Part shown: positions 7,602 through 14,490 of the stretch, piece after piece
How positions within the stretch are numbered: the first letter of the stretch is position 1
Layout of the letters: each line of letters begins with the position of its first letter
NCBI GenBank assembly: GCA_947174615.1
Contig: CAMWJQ010000041.1
Location: 1-14,490 of the forward strand
Length of the DNA stretch: 14,490 nt
Direction of reading: 5' to 3'
Source: an uncultured Lachnospiraceae bacterium
GTDB lineage: Bacteria; Bacillota; Clostridia; Lachnospirales; Lachnospiraceae
Translations under genes and position numbers: made by a program
The notes under the pieces: generated by a model
Databases searched by the model: none
Seen by the model: the letters and a program-made list of their open reading frames with translations, nothing else
Told to the model about the DNA's origin: nothing

Positions 7602-8003
7602 TCAGAAAAGACTCATAGTGCCCATTGCTGTAATACGCCCTCTCAGTTCCACATCCATTACGCGCTCCGCCGAAAATGGTATCTGGTCAGCTGTCCGGAC
7701 TGCCATCTGATAAAATGTACCAATATCAAATGCACATCCATACCGGATTCGATTGTACGCTTTGAAAATGGGATATAATCTGTCGTCATCCCTTTGAAGC
7801 ACGGGTCTCTCTCTGTTCAACGCCCATGCAAATCCTTTCTCCGACAAATGCACGCGCAGCAGCGTCTCCCCGATGTAAACACCAAAGCACGCTGCCCATT
7901 CTGCCAGGATCTCATCACCTTCTTCTTCGCTGCACTGATTGACCCTCTCGTGAAAGGTGGGATCAGGAACAGCGCGCTGTATCTCTATGAAGGTCTCGGT
8001 CAT
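7602..8003 (-). CDS. DUF3806-like protein, probably truncated at its N-terminus
   Basis: The open frame gives 133 residues. The middle part (WAACFGVYIGETLL, then RLYPIFKAYNRIRYG and DIGTFYQMA) resembles the small DUF3806-like family, in which a YLGE-type motif is followed by a conserved KRL..G segment. This family call is weak. The only usable start, ATG 8003, has a poor ribosome site (AGG four bases away). The first ~15 codons are the antisense of a conserved alpha/beta-hydrolase tail, so they are unlikely to be native. The frame stays open upstream to the TAA of the surface-protein gene at 8127-8129, with no other start codon. I see no promoter. It is probably a 5'-truncated gene, or a short gene whose new start arose by chance. 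Confidence 0.5.
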   Translation of the reverse strand: MTETFIEIQRAVPDPTFHERVNQCSEEEGDEILAEWAACFGVYIGETLLRVHLSEKGFAWALNRERPVLQRDDDRLYPIFKAYNRIRYGCAFDIGTFYQMAVRTADQIPFSAERVMDVELRGRITAMGTMSLF

Positions 8004-8060
8004 GCCGCCTACGAGGGGGCGCCCGATTTTAAAGACCGCGTGATGCGGTTTCTGATGTAA
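7959..8060 (+). pseudogene. 3' remnant of an alpha/beta-hydrolase gene
   Basis: The plus strand encodes about 33 residues ending IRNSALYLYEG, then LGHAAYEGAPDFKDRVMRFL and a TAA at 8058-8060. This matches the C-terminal strand, catalytic-His loop and last helix of alpha/beta-hydrolase-fold enzymes (the G-x-G-H motif; His at 8001-8003). The nucleophile and acid regions are absent. Upstream in the same frame the sequence loses any resemblance and becomes the antisense of the DUF3806-like gene. It is a non-functional tail left by a deletion or rearrangement. Confidence 0.62.
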
Positions 8061-8070
8061 GGAACAGTTC

Positions 8071-8098
8071 CGAAATAAAGCAGGACGGCATATCCTGC
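8071..8098 (-). terminator. Intrinsic terminator of the surface-protein gene
   Basis: On the minus strand GCAGGA and TCCTGC (8098-8093 and 8085-8080) form a six-pair stem with a seven-base loop, followed by TTTATTTCG. It begins about 28 bases after the stop at 8127. A competing pairing of GGCGGCA with TGCCGTCC is also possible, so the exact fold is uncertain. Confidence 0.65.
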
Positions 8099-8126
8099 AA
8101 GAGATCTGCCGCCCGAATTTGCTTTC

Positions 8127-11100
8127 TTAATTTGCACTCATCTTTTTGTTGACGATCTTAAACTTCACTGATTTCTCACCGGAATACTCTCCGATTCCGC
8201 AAAGCACTACCGTCGCTGTACCCTTTTTGATGTTTTTGCTGTAGGATACCACTTCATAATCCACGCCATATGTAAGCGGCACCATTCCATTTTTCGTCTT
8301 GATGGCTGCAGATTTGATATCTTCCGCGTCAATTGTCACAGCCATTCCAGTATAGTTTTTGTTCTGAATGCTTATCCTTGCCGCTGTAAAGCTGGTTCCT
8401 TTTAGAACGTATGTATCTGTCCTTGACCCGGAATAATTTCCTTTTCCGACAACCTGCACGGTTATGACCGTATTCTCCGCAGGATTGCTGCGCTTGTCCA
8501 GTGCGGCGCCATCCACGGTGTAAGCCAGTGTATAATCGGTTCCCGCTTTCAACCGCGTACCGTCGGAGTCTGCCAGAATCGGCTTGCTCTGGTATTTGTT
8601 TGCCTTTCCTGTATACGGCACATTGGGCGTATACATAGAAACATTGGAAATGTCTTTGTTGCGAATCTCAAAGCGGATTTCCTTTTTGCCTTTATAGTTT
8701 CCTTTCCCACGCACTGTTAGGCTTGCTGCAGCACCGGACTTCTTGTTATTTTTGTATGAAACCGTATAATCGGTTCCTTCCCTGAGGGTATCTCCGTCGC
8801 AAACCAGTACTGGACAAGGCGTACATCCGCCCTTGACAAACTCCATACTGCGAAGGCTGTTCGCATTCACACACACTGCTTCGTTGATATCCACAGCAGT
8901 CCGTACAATCTTAAAAGTGGCTTTCTTGGTTCCAGCGTATGCGCCAATGCCTTTTATGATTACAGTTGCCTTGCCGGGATTAACATGGTTGTCGTAGCTT
9001 ACCTCATAATCCTTGTCTATTTTCAGCGTCTGTCCGCGCAGCGTCACTTTCAGCACAGTTTCCGGCAGCGTAATCTCCCTTCCCTTATCGTATTGCTGTG
9101 CCGGGATTGCCGCAACTGCTGCCTTGCTCAAAAGATTTTCCTTTTCAACAATTTTGATCACACCCTTAGCGGTTCCCGTATAGTTACCTATGCCTTTTAT
9201 GGTCAGTTCGTAAGATCCTGCTTCCGTGTAACCGCCCTCACTGTAGATAACTTCAAAATCTTTTCCTGCCTTTAATTTTTTGCCATTATGTGTGATAACT
9301 GGCGCTGTCTTGTGAGCCCTTTTGTCATATGCGTAAGCCATATCCTCAATAATGACATCTTTGTCATAAATATTTTTCTCTACGATTTGAAAGCTGACCG
9401 TTTTCTTATCGGTATAGTTTCCTTTTCCGGAAATAATAATCTGTCCGGTTCCGGGATTTTTATTATTCTTGTAAGAGATGGTATAATCCGTTTTCTCTTT
9501 CAGGAGCTTTTTGCCGTCATACACATACACTGTTGGTTTGAGCGCACTGCCGGTGTACGGCTGGTCCTTCACCTCTGTAATCCATATTCCTTCCTGCGGT
9601 TTCTCTATTTCAGGCAGGTCTGGTACAAAATCATTGACTGTATAGCAGAAGCTTGCAGACTGGCTGTCCTCATAGCCTTCCTTCACCGCGACTGCACGAA
9701 TGGCCGTATCCGCATTGAGCATGATTGCACCCGTATAGAGCGTACCTGCCGCTGTCGGTGCAGTTCCGTCCAGTGTATAGTAGATGGATGCGCCTTTGGT
9801 ATCACAGTGCAGTGTCACCTCTGTGCCCGGTGTGACTGCAAACTCGTCCGATGGCTTTGCGATAATGGCAGAAACACGCTTAACGCCTTTCACTGTCACT
9901 TTGCAGACTGCTGTCACTGTACCGAAGGACACCGTAATCGTACAGGTCCCTTCTTTCCTGGCAGTTACCATTGCCGACGCGAAATCTTCCGTGTCTGCTG
10001 TTACATCTGCTACTTCCGGATTATCCGAAATCCACTGGACTGCCTGAGGCTTCGCCTGTGAAGGCTGGAAGCTGGCTGTCAGCCTGCCTGTCTCCTCAAG
10101 TCCAAGCTCCATGGATGTCCTGTCGAGCGAAATGTCGGTTACAGGCGTCTCAATCGGAGTTTCTTCGTCATTTTTCACGGTATAAACAAATGTTGAAACC
10201 TCGCTGTCCTTCAATCCTTCTTTGACAGCTACCGCCTTGATTGTAACTGCTTCGTTGACTGTAATTTCCCCACTATAAGAGGTGCTTTCTTTTGTCGGTG
10301 TTGTACCATCCAACGTGTAATAAATCTCTGCGCCCTCAGTATCACATGTAAGGCTTATTTTCGTTCCTGATGACACTTCTCCCGCTACGGGATCTGCCTT
10401 GACTGCAGTAACCTGTTTCTGCTCCTCACCTTCTGCGGTCACTGTCACTTCACAGGTTGCCGTAAATTTACCGCAGGACGCCGTAATCGTGCTGGTTCCT
10501 GCATTTACTCCAGTTATTTGTGCCCGTGCGGAGTTCTCGGCGTCTGCCTCTACCTGTACGACTGTCGTATCACTTGATTCCCATGTAACTTCTGCCGGTG
10601 CGGCATTCTCCGGCTGGAAGCTGACTTGAAGCGTTCCCGTCTCTGTCAATCCGAGCGTCATTGTATTTTTATCGAGGGAAATGCCTTCTAACTCTGCTTC
10701 TTCCGCTTTTTTTATGGTATATTCGAAGGCTGCAACGACGCTGTTGTCGTATCCGTTTTTTACGGCGATTGCCTGAATTGTCATGGCACGATCGACTACA
10801 ATTCTATTTTCATAGCGTGTGCTTTCTTCCGTCGGTTCTGTTCCGTCTGTTGTGTAATATATGGCTGCGCCCGGTGTTGCACAATTTAAGCTAACCTCTT
10901 TCCCGGATTCTACTTCTCCGGATTCCGGATCTGCCGTAACCTGTGAGACACGGGGCACGCTGGTCACTGTCACTTCGCAGGACGCCGTAAACTCACCGCA
11001 GGCTGCCGTAATGGTACAGGTACCTTCTTTCTTTGCCGTCACGACTACCCTTAATGAATTGGTATTATCTGCCTGTACACTGGCTACTTCCTCGTTATCT

Positions 11101-13679
11101 GAGCGCCATGCGACCGACGCGGTCTCTGACTCTGCACCGTCCGGTGTAAAGCGGACTGACAATGTGCGTGCTTCGTCCTTGCCCAGCGTCAGGCTTTCTT
11201 CATTGAGCACAATACCCTCTGCCTTTTTCTTTACAGTGTATGTTAATGTTGAAACTTCACTGTCTGCATAGCCCTCTGCTGCCGCAAATGCCTTGACGGT
11301 CACACTGTCTATGCTGCCGTCAAATGTTATAGGATGTTCATAACGCGGACTGGATTTTGTTGGCTCGCTGCCATCTGTCGTATAATAAATAACTGCTCCC
11401 TGCGTATCACAAGCCAGCGCTACAGCGTTCTCCTCTGTATTGCTGTAAATGACTGCGCCGTCGCCAGGATCTGCTGTCACGGCTGCCGCAGGTTCAAGCA
11501 CTGTTATGTCGCATGCTGCCTGTATTTCGCCGTCGCAGGTCGCAGTGATCGTACAAGTACCCTTACCCACAGCCTGAATTGTCACAGCTGCCTTGTTCTC
11601 AGCGGTGGTCGGCGCGTCGCTGCCGATGGTCACAACGCTGCCATCACTGGTTTCCCATTTGATGCTCTTTGCAATTGTGGCAATGCCGTCATTCTCAGCG
11701 CCTGTCTCTTCTAAATCTGGCAGCAGCTCAAGCTCTAACTGTGACGCTGCGCCCTTTACGATTTCCCGTGGGTCTTTGTTGTCCGCATCAGGAAGGAATC
11801 TGGTCTGCTGTACAAAATATTTCATATTTTTGAAATTATTCTCTTTGGCATAGGCATCAGCCTCTGATCCTTTGTACAGTTTGAATACTGTATCCTCTGT
11901 ATAACATTGGGAAAATGGGTCGTTTCCATCTGGTATCGTGACATCTTTTCCAATTTCTACCTCGGATAATGTGATTCGGTCTCTAAATGCGTGCATTCCC
12001 AGACTGCACCTTTCGCCAATCACCACCCTTACATCTGTATTACCCCCAAAAGAGTTACTTAAAGCAAATGCCCTCTCGCCAATTGTCACGTTTGTTCCAA
12101 TGATGATTTCTTCTAATTCCGGATTATATGCAAATGACTCTCTTTCCAAAACCACATCGTCGCCGACGACTGCCTTCTTCAGTGAGTCTGATATGGATCT
12201 AAACGCTCCGATTTCTACTGTCGAACCATCGGGAATCTCTATCATGCTTAAATTTGTCGAACCAAAAGCATCTGACCCTATCGTCAGCTTAGCTCCCTCT
12301 TCGCGTGCCTCAAAAGTAACTGTCTCCAGACCAGAACTCATAAATGCGCCTTGGCCTATTGTTGTAACGCTTTTGGGAATAGTAATATTGGTCAGTTCCT
12401 TGCATTGCCCAAAAGCACTTTCTCCTATTCTCTCAGTGCTGTCAGAAAGTTTTATATTATTTATGCAGCTAAGATCAACTCTGGAATCCTCTATATTAAA
12501 CGCATTGTTTCCTATATTTTTGAAACCATTAGGAATCTTGATTGCCTTTAAGCTGGCGCATCCCTCAAAAGGACTATAACCTGCCTCGCAATCCTCTATG
12601 TCTGGTGTTGCATTTGGTATCTCTATTGTTTCAAGCGCACTGCAATCTAAAAAAGCACAGGCTTCTATTTCTGATATATTTCCCCGCAGTATCACCGTTT
12701 TAAGAAGCTGGCTATATTTAAATGTGCTAGCGGCTACGACTGCGTCATCACTATATGTAACATCAATCGTTTCCAGTTTGTGTAAGTGCTCAAAAGCAGA
12801 GCCGCCTATACGGACCGGAGACTGAATCGTAATTGTCTTAAAAAATGAGTCCTTAAAAGCGGCTAGACCTATTTGTTGCACACTTTCAGGAAGCACTATG
12901 GAATACTCAGTATCGTCATCAGCACCATAACTATAAAATGCACCTTCCCCAATCTCCGTAACGGTATTGGCAATCGAAATTTCTTTCACTTTGCACTGTT
13001 CAAACGCATAGGATCCTATATATGTTACACCTGCACCTATTTCAATCTTGTCATATCCGAATTTAGCCCATGGCGCAGGCTCAAGACCACTGTTTGGTGT
13101 ATAATCATTTATCCGCCCACTTCCAGTAATCTTCAATACATTATTCTCAACTATCCACTGAATATTGTCACCGCATGTTCCTGAATCTGCCGCATTTACA
13201 CGCTTCTCTTCCTCCTCTTCCTCTGTCTCTTCGATCTCATCCGATTCCGCCTCAGCGTCACTTTCTGCGGCATTTATCGTCTGAATCTTCTCTGCCGCTG
13301 TCTCTTCTGCTGCTGCGTCTGTCTCCTCCGCAGCATCTATATCCGAACTTTCAGTATTCCCCGTATCGGTATCCGCAGTGTCTGTCTCCGCCTCTTTTGC
13401 GTTATCTGTACTGGTACTGATGGACTCTGCCTCTGCAAGATCCGTCTCCTCCAATACAGTATCTTCGTCATTCACTGCTGCGGAATCTGCATCTTCTGCA
13501 TCCTCCTGTGCGCCCCCGTCTGCGGGGGAACTGTCTGTCTCCTCCACTAAGAGTGTTCCCTCTGTACTGCCCTCCTGCGCAGAAACGACGGACAAATTTC
13601 CGTAATCCGTTCCCGAAAATAAGAGAGCCGCTGTCAAAATCACAGATAAAATCCTCTTTTGAATCCTGTTTCTGTTCAT
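8127..13679 (-). CDS. BspA-like LRR surface protein with Big_2/CHB_HEX modules, 1850 aa
   Basis: A large secreted protein, probably for adhesion or glycan/host contact. Residues 1-~35 form a signal peptide (basic start, LSVILTAALLF, cut likely after VVSA). Residues ~36-160 are an acidic Glu/Asp/Ala/Thr linker. The GTCGDNIQW segment at ~167-175 is the usual lead-in to BspA-type LRR_5 repeats, which run to ~610 (IGSYAFEQC, ITIPKSVTTIGQGAF). Four Big_2-like Ig modules (~635-728, 820-907, 998-1082, 1180-1264) alternate with four chitobiase-C-terminal-like modules carrying YYT[TL]DGxxPT (765, 941, 1120, 1300). Six YTG/GNY-type repeats (~1363-1845) end the protein. There is no LPXTG, SLH or other sorting signal; the chain stops at VNKKMSAN. 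ATG 13679 has GGAG five bases upstream. It is divergent from an XRE gene that probably controls it. Confidence 0.93.
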   Translation of the reverse strand: MNRNRIQKRILSVILTAALLFSGTDYGNLSVVSAQEGSTEGTLLVEETDSSPADGGAQEDAEDADSAAVNDEDTVLEETDLAEAESISTSTDNAKEAETDTADTDTGNTESSDIDAAEETDAAAEETAAEKIQTINAAESDAEAESDEIEETEEEEEEKRVNAADSGTCGDNIQWIVENNVLKITGSGRINDYTPNSGLEPAPWAKFGYDKIEIGAGVTYIGSYAFEQCKVKEISIANTVTEIGEGAFYSYGADDDTEYSIVLPESVQQIGLAAFKDSFFKTITIQSPVRIGGSAFEHLHKLETIDVTYSDDAVVAASTFKYSQLLKTVILRGNISEIEACAFLDCSALETIEIPNATPDIEDCEAGYSPFEGCASLKAIKIPNGFKNIGNNAFNIEDSRVDLSCINNIKLSDSTERIGESAFGQCKELTNITIPKSVTTIGQGAFMSSGLETVTFEAREEGAKLTIGSDAFGSTNLSMIEIPDGSTVEIGAFRSISDSLKKAVVGDDVVLERESFAYNPELEEIIIGTNVTIGERAFALSNSFGGNTDVRVVIGERCSLGMHAFRDRITLSEVEIGKDVTIPDGNDPFSQCYTEDTVFKLYKGSEADAYAKENNFKNMKYFVQQTRFLPDADNKDPREIVKGAASQLELELLPDLEETGAENDGIATIAKSIKWETSDGSVVTIGSDAPTTAENKAAVTIQAVGKGTCTITATCDGEIQAACDITVLEPAAAVTADPGDGAVIYSNTEENAVALACDTQGAVIYYTTDGSEPTKSSPRYEHPITFDGSIDSVTVKAFAAAEGYADSEVSTLTYTVKKKAEGIVLNEESLTLGKDEARTLSVRFTPDGAESETASVAWRSDNEEVASVQADNTNSLRVVVTAKKEGTCTITAACGEFTASCEVTVTSVPRVSQVTADPESGEVESGKEVSLNCATPGAAIYYTTDGTEPTEESTRYENRIVVDRAMTIQAIAVKNGYDNSVVAAFEYTIKKAEEAELEGISLDKNTMTLGLTETGTLQVSFQPENAAPAEVTWESSDTTVVQVEADAENSARAQITGVNAGTSTITASCGKFTATCEVTVTAEGEEQKQVTAVKADPVAGEVSSGTKISLTCDTEGAEIYYTLDGTTPTKESTSYSGEITVNEAVTIKAVAVKEGLKDSEVSTFVYTVKNDEETPIETPVTDISLDRTSMELGLEETGRLTASFQPSQAKPQAVQWISDNPEVADVTADTEDFASAMVTARKEGTCTITVSFGTVTAVCKVTVKGVKRVSAIIAKPSDEFAVTPGTEVTLHCDTKGASIYYTLDGTAPTAAGTLYTGAIMLNADTAIRAVAVKEGYEDSQSASFCYTVNDFVPDLPEIEKPQEGIWITEVKDQPYTGSALKPTVYVYDGKKLLKEKTDYTISYKNNKNPGTGQIIISGKGNYTDKKTVSFQIVEKNIYDKDVIIEDMAYAYDKRAHKTAPVITHNGKKLKAGKDFEVIYSEGGYTEAGSYELTIKGIGNYTGTAKGVIKIVEKENLLSKAAVAAIPAQQYDKGREITLPETVLKVTLRGQTLKIDKDYEVSYDNHVNPGKATVIIKGIGAYAGTKKATFKIVRTAVDINEAVCVNANSLRSMEFVKGGCTPCPVLVCDGDTLREGTDYTVSYKNNKKSGAAASLTVRGKGNYKGKKEIRFEIRNKDISNVSMYTPNVPYTGKANKYQSKPILADSDGTRLKAGTDYTLAYTVDGAALDKRSNPAENTVITVQVVGKGNYSGSRTDTYVLKGTSFTAARISIQNKNYTGMAVTIDAEDIKSAAIKTKNGMVPLTYGVDYEVVSYSKNIKKGTATVVLCGIGEYSGEKSVKFKIVNKKMSAN
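8145..9593 (-). repeat. Six YTG...DY...GNY-type beta repeats
   Basis: These are residues ~1363-1845. Each unit of ~75-88 residues has a Tyr-rich opening (YTG, YDK), a GxxLKxGxDY-like segment, an SYxNN-like segment and a GxGNYxG-like ending followed by a beta strand. The units are well diverged; the third ends GIGAYAG and the sixth GIGEYSG. Such repeats are common in secreted Firmicutes proteins. Being C-terminal, they could hold the protein to the cell wall, but that is inference. Confidence 0.75.
9636..11777 (-). repeat. Four composite Big_2 + CHB_HEX units, period ~180 aa
   Basis: The YYT[TL]DG motifs stand at residues 765, 941, 1120 and 1300, so the spacing is 176, 179 and 180 residues. 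The repeat grew as a two-domain unit rather than as single domains. Big_2 modules end in (I)TxxCxxxTAxCxVTV. Confidence 0.85.
11835..13187 (-). repeat. LRR_5 (BspA-type) repeat array
   Basis: These are residues ~165-615. Units of about 23 residues recur with the pattern L..I.IP.SVT.IG..AF..C, for example NITIPKSVTTIGQGAFMSSG and EIIIGTNVTIGERAFALS. Several units depart from consensus length near residues 355-410 and 590. Confidence 0.85.
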
Positions 13680-13807
13680 CTCAACTCCATCCTTTCTATA
13701 TCATATAGGTGCCTTTATAATATTCATGACAATTGTATACAGCTCCTATCCCGCCTCTCCTTTTCAGGCAAATCATTCTCCAATACAATCGCGCATAATA
13801 TAAAACC

Positions 13808-13836
13808 TTTATACCACTTAGAGTGTATTCTGTCAA
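13808..13836 (-). promoter_or_regulatory. Sigma-A promoter of the surface-protein gene
   Basis: On the minus strand TTGACA (13836-13831), a 17-base spacer and TATAAA (13813-13808) make a near-perfect promoter. Transcription should start near 13801, giving a leader of about 120 bases. Such a strong promoter fits a gene kept under repression. Confidence 0.88.
13813..13827. promoter_or_regulatory. Operator-like palindrome A, within the promoter spacer
   Basis: ACCACTTAGAGTGTA matches palindrome B at 11 of 15 positions and keeps the CACT...AGTG arms. It lies in the spacer of the surface-protein promoter, touching the -10 box. Confidence 0.6.
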
Positions 13837-13849
13837 CACTTTAAGTGTT
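13835..13849. promoter_or_regulatory. Operator-like palindrome B, at the -35 box
   Basis: AACACTTTAAGTGTT is a perfect palindrome around its central T. It overlaps the -35 end of the surface-protein promoter and is centred 22 bp from palindrome A. It is the best candidate binding site for the adjacent XRE protein. Confidence 0.72.
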
Positions 13850-13892
13850 TTCGCTTCCCCTAGCGTGTTTTTAACATCTATACAATGGAAAC

Positions 13893-13900
13893 AGGAGGTG
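13893..13900 (+). promoter_or_regulatory. Ribosome binding site of the XRE gene
   Basis: AGGAGGTG lies seven bases before ATG 13908 and fixes this start. A clear promoter for the gene is not visible: TATACA/TACAAT at 13879-13886 would place the start inside this site, and no good -35 box fits it. Confidence 0.85.
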
Positions 13901-13907
13901 TATTACA

Positions 13908-14201
13908 ATGATTAAAGGACTGCCAGAAAAATTAAAGTTACTGCGCACCAAATGCAATCTTTCACAGAAGGAAGCTGCAAGCAGGCTTGGCATATCGCCA
14001 TCCATTGTCTCGAGCTACGAGACAGGCGAACGGACTCCCAGTGCAGAAAATCTGCTCGCACTGTCACGTCTGTACCGCTGCTCAACGGATTATCTGCTGG
14101 GGAACAATATCCAGTCCGCCAGAATTGCGCTGGATGCGAACGGACTGACTGATGCGCAGATACGCGCACTGCAGGCGCTGATCGAAACCATGAAATCATA
14201 A
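13908..14201 (+). CDS. XRE-family HTH transcriptional regulator, 97 aa
   Basis: A small DNA-binding protein of the Cro/C1 type. Residues ~5-64 form the helix-turn-helix domain (LKLLRTKCNLSQKEAASRLG, then ISPSIVSSYETGERTPS, then LLALSRLYRCSTDYLLG), a full match to the HTH_3 pattern. Residues ~72-97 form a short C-terminal helix (LTDAQIRALQALIETM) that may serve dimerisation. There is no sensor domain or metal site. ATG 13908 follows a strong AGGAGGTG. It is divergent from the 1850-aa surface protein, and two related palindromes lie across that gene's promoter. Repression of the neighbour, and perhaps of itself, is the natural inference. No terminator with a U tail follows it on the plus strand. 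Confidence 0.93.
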   Translation: MIKGLPEKLKLLRTKCNLSQKEAASRLGISPSIVSSYETGERTPSAENLLALSRLYRCSTDYLLGNNIQSARIALDANGLTDAQIRALQALIETMKS

Positions 14202-14203
14202 CC

Positions 14204-14239
14204 AAAAAAGGACTGCGGATACTTTCATATCAGCAGTCC
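14204..14239 (-). terminator. Intrinsic terminator of the AraC/GyrI-like gene
   Basis: GGACTGCGGATA and TATCAGCAGTCC (14210-14221 and 14228-14239) pair with one mismatch. On the minus strand the stem is followed by TTTTTT (14209-14204). On the plus strand the stem is followed by an A run, so it should work only for the leftward gene. Confidence 0.85.
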
Positions 14240-14283
14240 CAAAAAACTTATTCCTGTATTTTCACATCATTTTCATATACCCG

Positions 14284-14490
14284 CTATCCATTGTTCGAGA
14301 GATTTTTTAATCCAATGTAGATATGGATTTCTGCCTGATCCATACTGTCGTTCTGGTATTCCTCAAAATCACACTGAAATGTTCTCGGCAGATCCAGTTT
14401 CCAGATTTCCTGCCACGCCGCCGCGACAGCCTGCACCATATCCCCATGGACCACAAATTTCGCGTATCTGCCTGCGGGGATTCTGCATAC
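14284..14490 (-). CDS. GyrI-like / AraC effector-binding domain protein, 3' end only
   Basis: The minus strand is open from the window edge to a TAG at 14286-14284 and gives the last 68 residues. The segment IPAGRYAKFVVHG, followed by AVAAAWQEIW, LPRTFQCDFEEY and AEIHIYIGLK, matches the end of the GyrI-like small-molecule-binding domain. That domain occurs at the C-terminus of AraC-family regulators and also alone. Whether an AraC helix-turn-helix lies upstream cannot be seen. The gene ends 45 bases before its terminator and converges on the XRE gene. Confidence 0.82.
   Translation of the reverse strand, partial: VCRIPAGRYAKFVVHGDMVQAVAAAWQEIWKLDLPRTFQCDFEEYQNDSMDQAEIHIYIGLKNLSNNG

Noticed and set aside
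8061..8071. Palindrome GGAACAGTTCC, reminiscent of a LexA box
   Set aside because: The half-sites are too close for a Firmicutes LexA box (GAAC-4-GTTC) and no promoter overlaps it. It follows a gene remnant and is probably chance.
13702..13732. Second minus-strand promoter (TTGTCA ... TATATG) nearer the surface-protein start
   Set aside because: The spacer is 19 bases and the boxes are weak compared with the 17-base TTGACA/TATAAA promoter just upstream.
13680..13801. Possible short leader peptides in the surface-protein leader, such as an eight-codon frame MNIIKAPI
   Set aside because: Ribosome-like GGAG stretches are at wrong distances from the ATGs and no attenuator hairpin pair is evident.

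Overview
The window looks like a chromosomal segment from a gut-type Clostridia bacterium, most likely family Lachnospiraceae. This rests on the gene types: a Clostridia-style short GlgB, a BspA-like leucine-rich-repeat surface protein built with Ig-like and chitobiase-C-terminal-like modules, strong AGGAGG ribosome sites and near-consensus sigma-A promoters. The genus cannot be fixed from sequence alone. No tRNA, rRNA, IS element, CRISPR array or prophage core gene is visible.

Layout. (1) Bases 1-710 are visibly more AT-rich than the rest. They hold a rightward hypothetical gene that seems broken by a one-base frameshift (45-472) and a small one-helix membrane protein (519-710). A long bidirectional terminator (717-777) closes this block against the leftward genes. 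(2) Bases 803-7407 form a leftward two-gene operon driven by a near-consensus promoter at 7500-7528. Its first gene encodes a 1559-residue protein with an N-terminal TPR-like helical region, two chemically different tyrosine-rich low-complexity regions and a C-terminal AAA+-like domain whose nucleotide-binding motifs are degenerate. Seventeen bases later comes glgB, the glycogen branching enzyme. (3) Bases 7602-8060 look like a deletion scar. A leftward DUF3806-like gene lacking its natural 5' end overlaps, antisense, the last ~33 codons of a rightward alpha/beta-hydrolase gene. (4) Bases 8127-13679 encode a leftward 1850-residue secreted protein: signal peptide, acidic linker, LRR_5 repeats, four alternating Big_2/CHB_HEX module pairs and six YTG/GNY-type repeats. 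It has its own terminator. (5) A divergent small XRE repressor-like gene (13908-14201) faces it. Between them lie two related palindromes 22 bp apart that sit on the surface-protein promoter. (6) The right edge holds the 3' end of a leftward GyrI-like/AraC effector-binding-domain protein with its terminator.

How the genes may work together. The giant TPR/Tyr-rich protein is probably co-transcribed with glgB, so a scaffolding or regulatory role in glycogen metabolism is the most testable new idea here. The XRE protein probably represses the large surface protein. The most original items are the TPR/Tyr-rich/pseudo-AAA+ protein with its glgB linkage, the operator arrangement at the surface-protein promoter, and the double-truncation scar.
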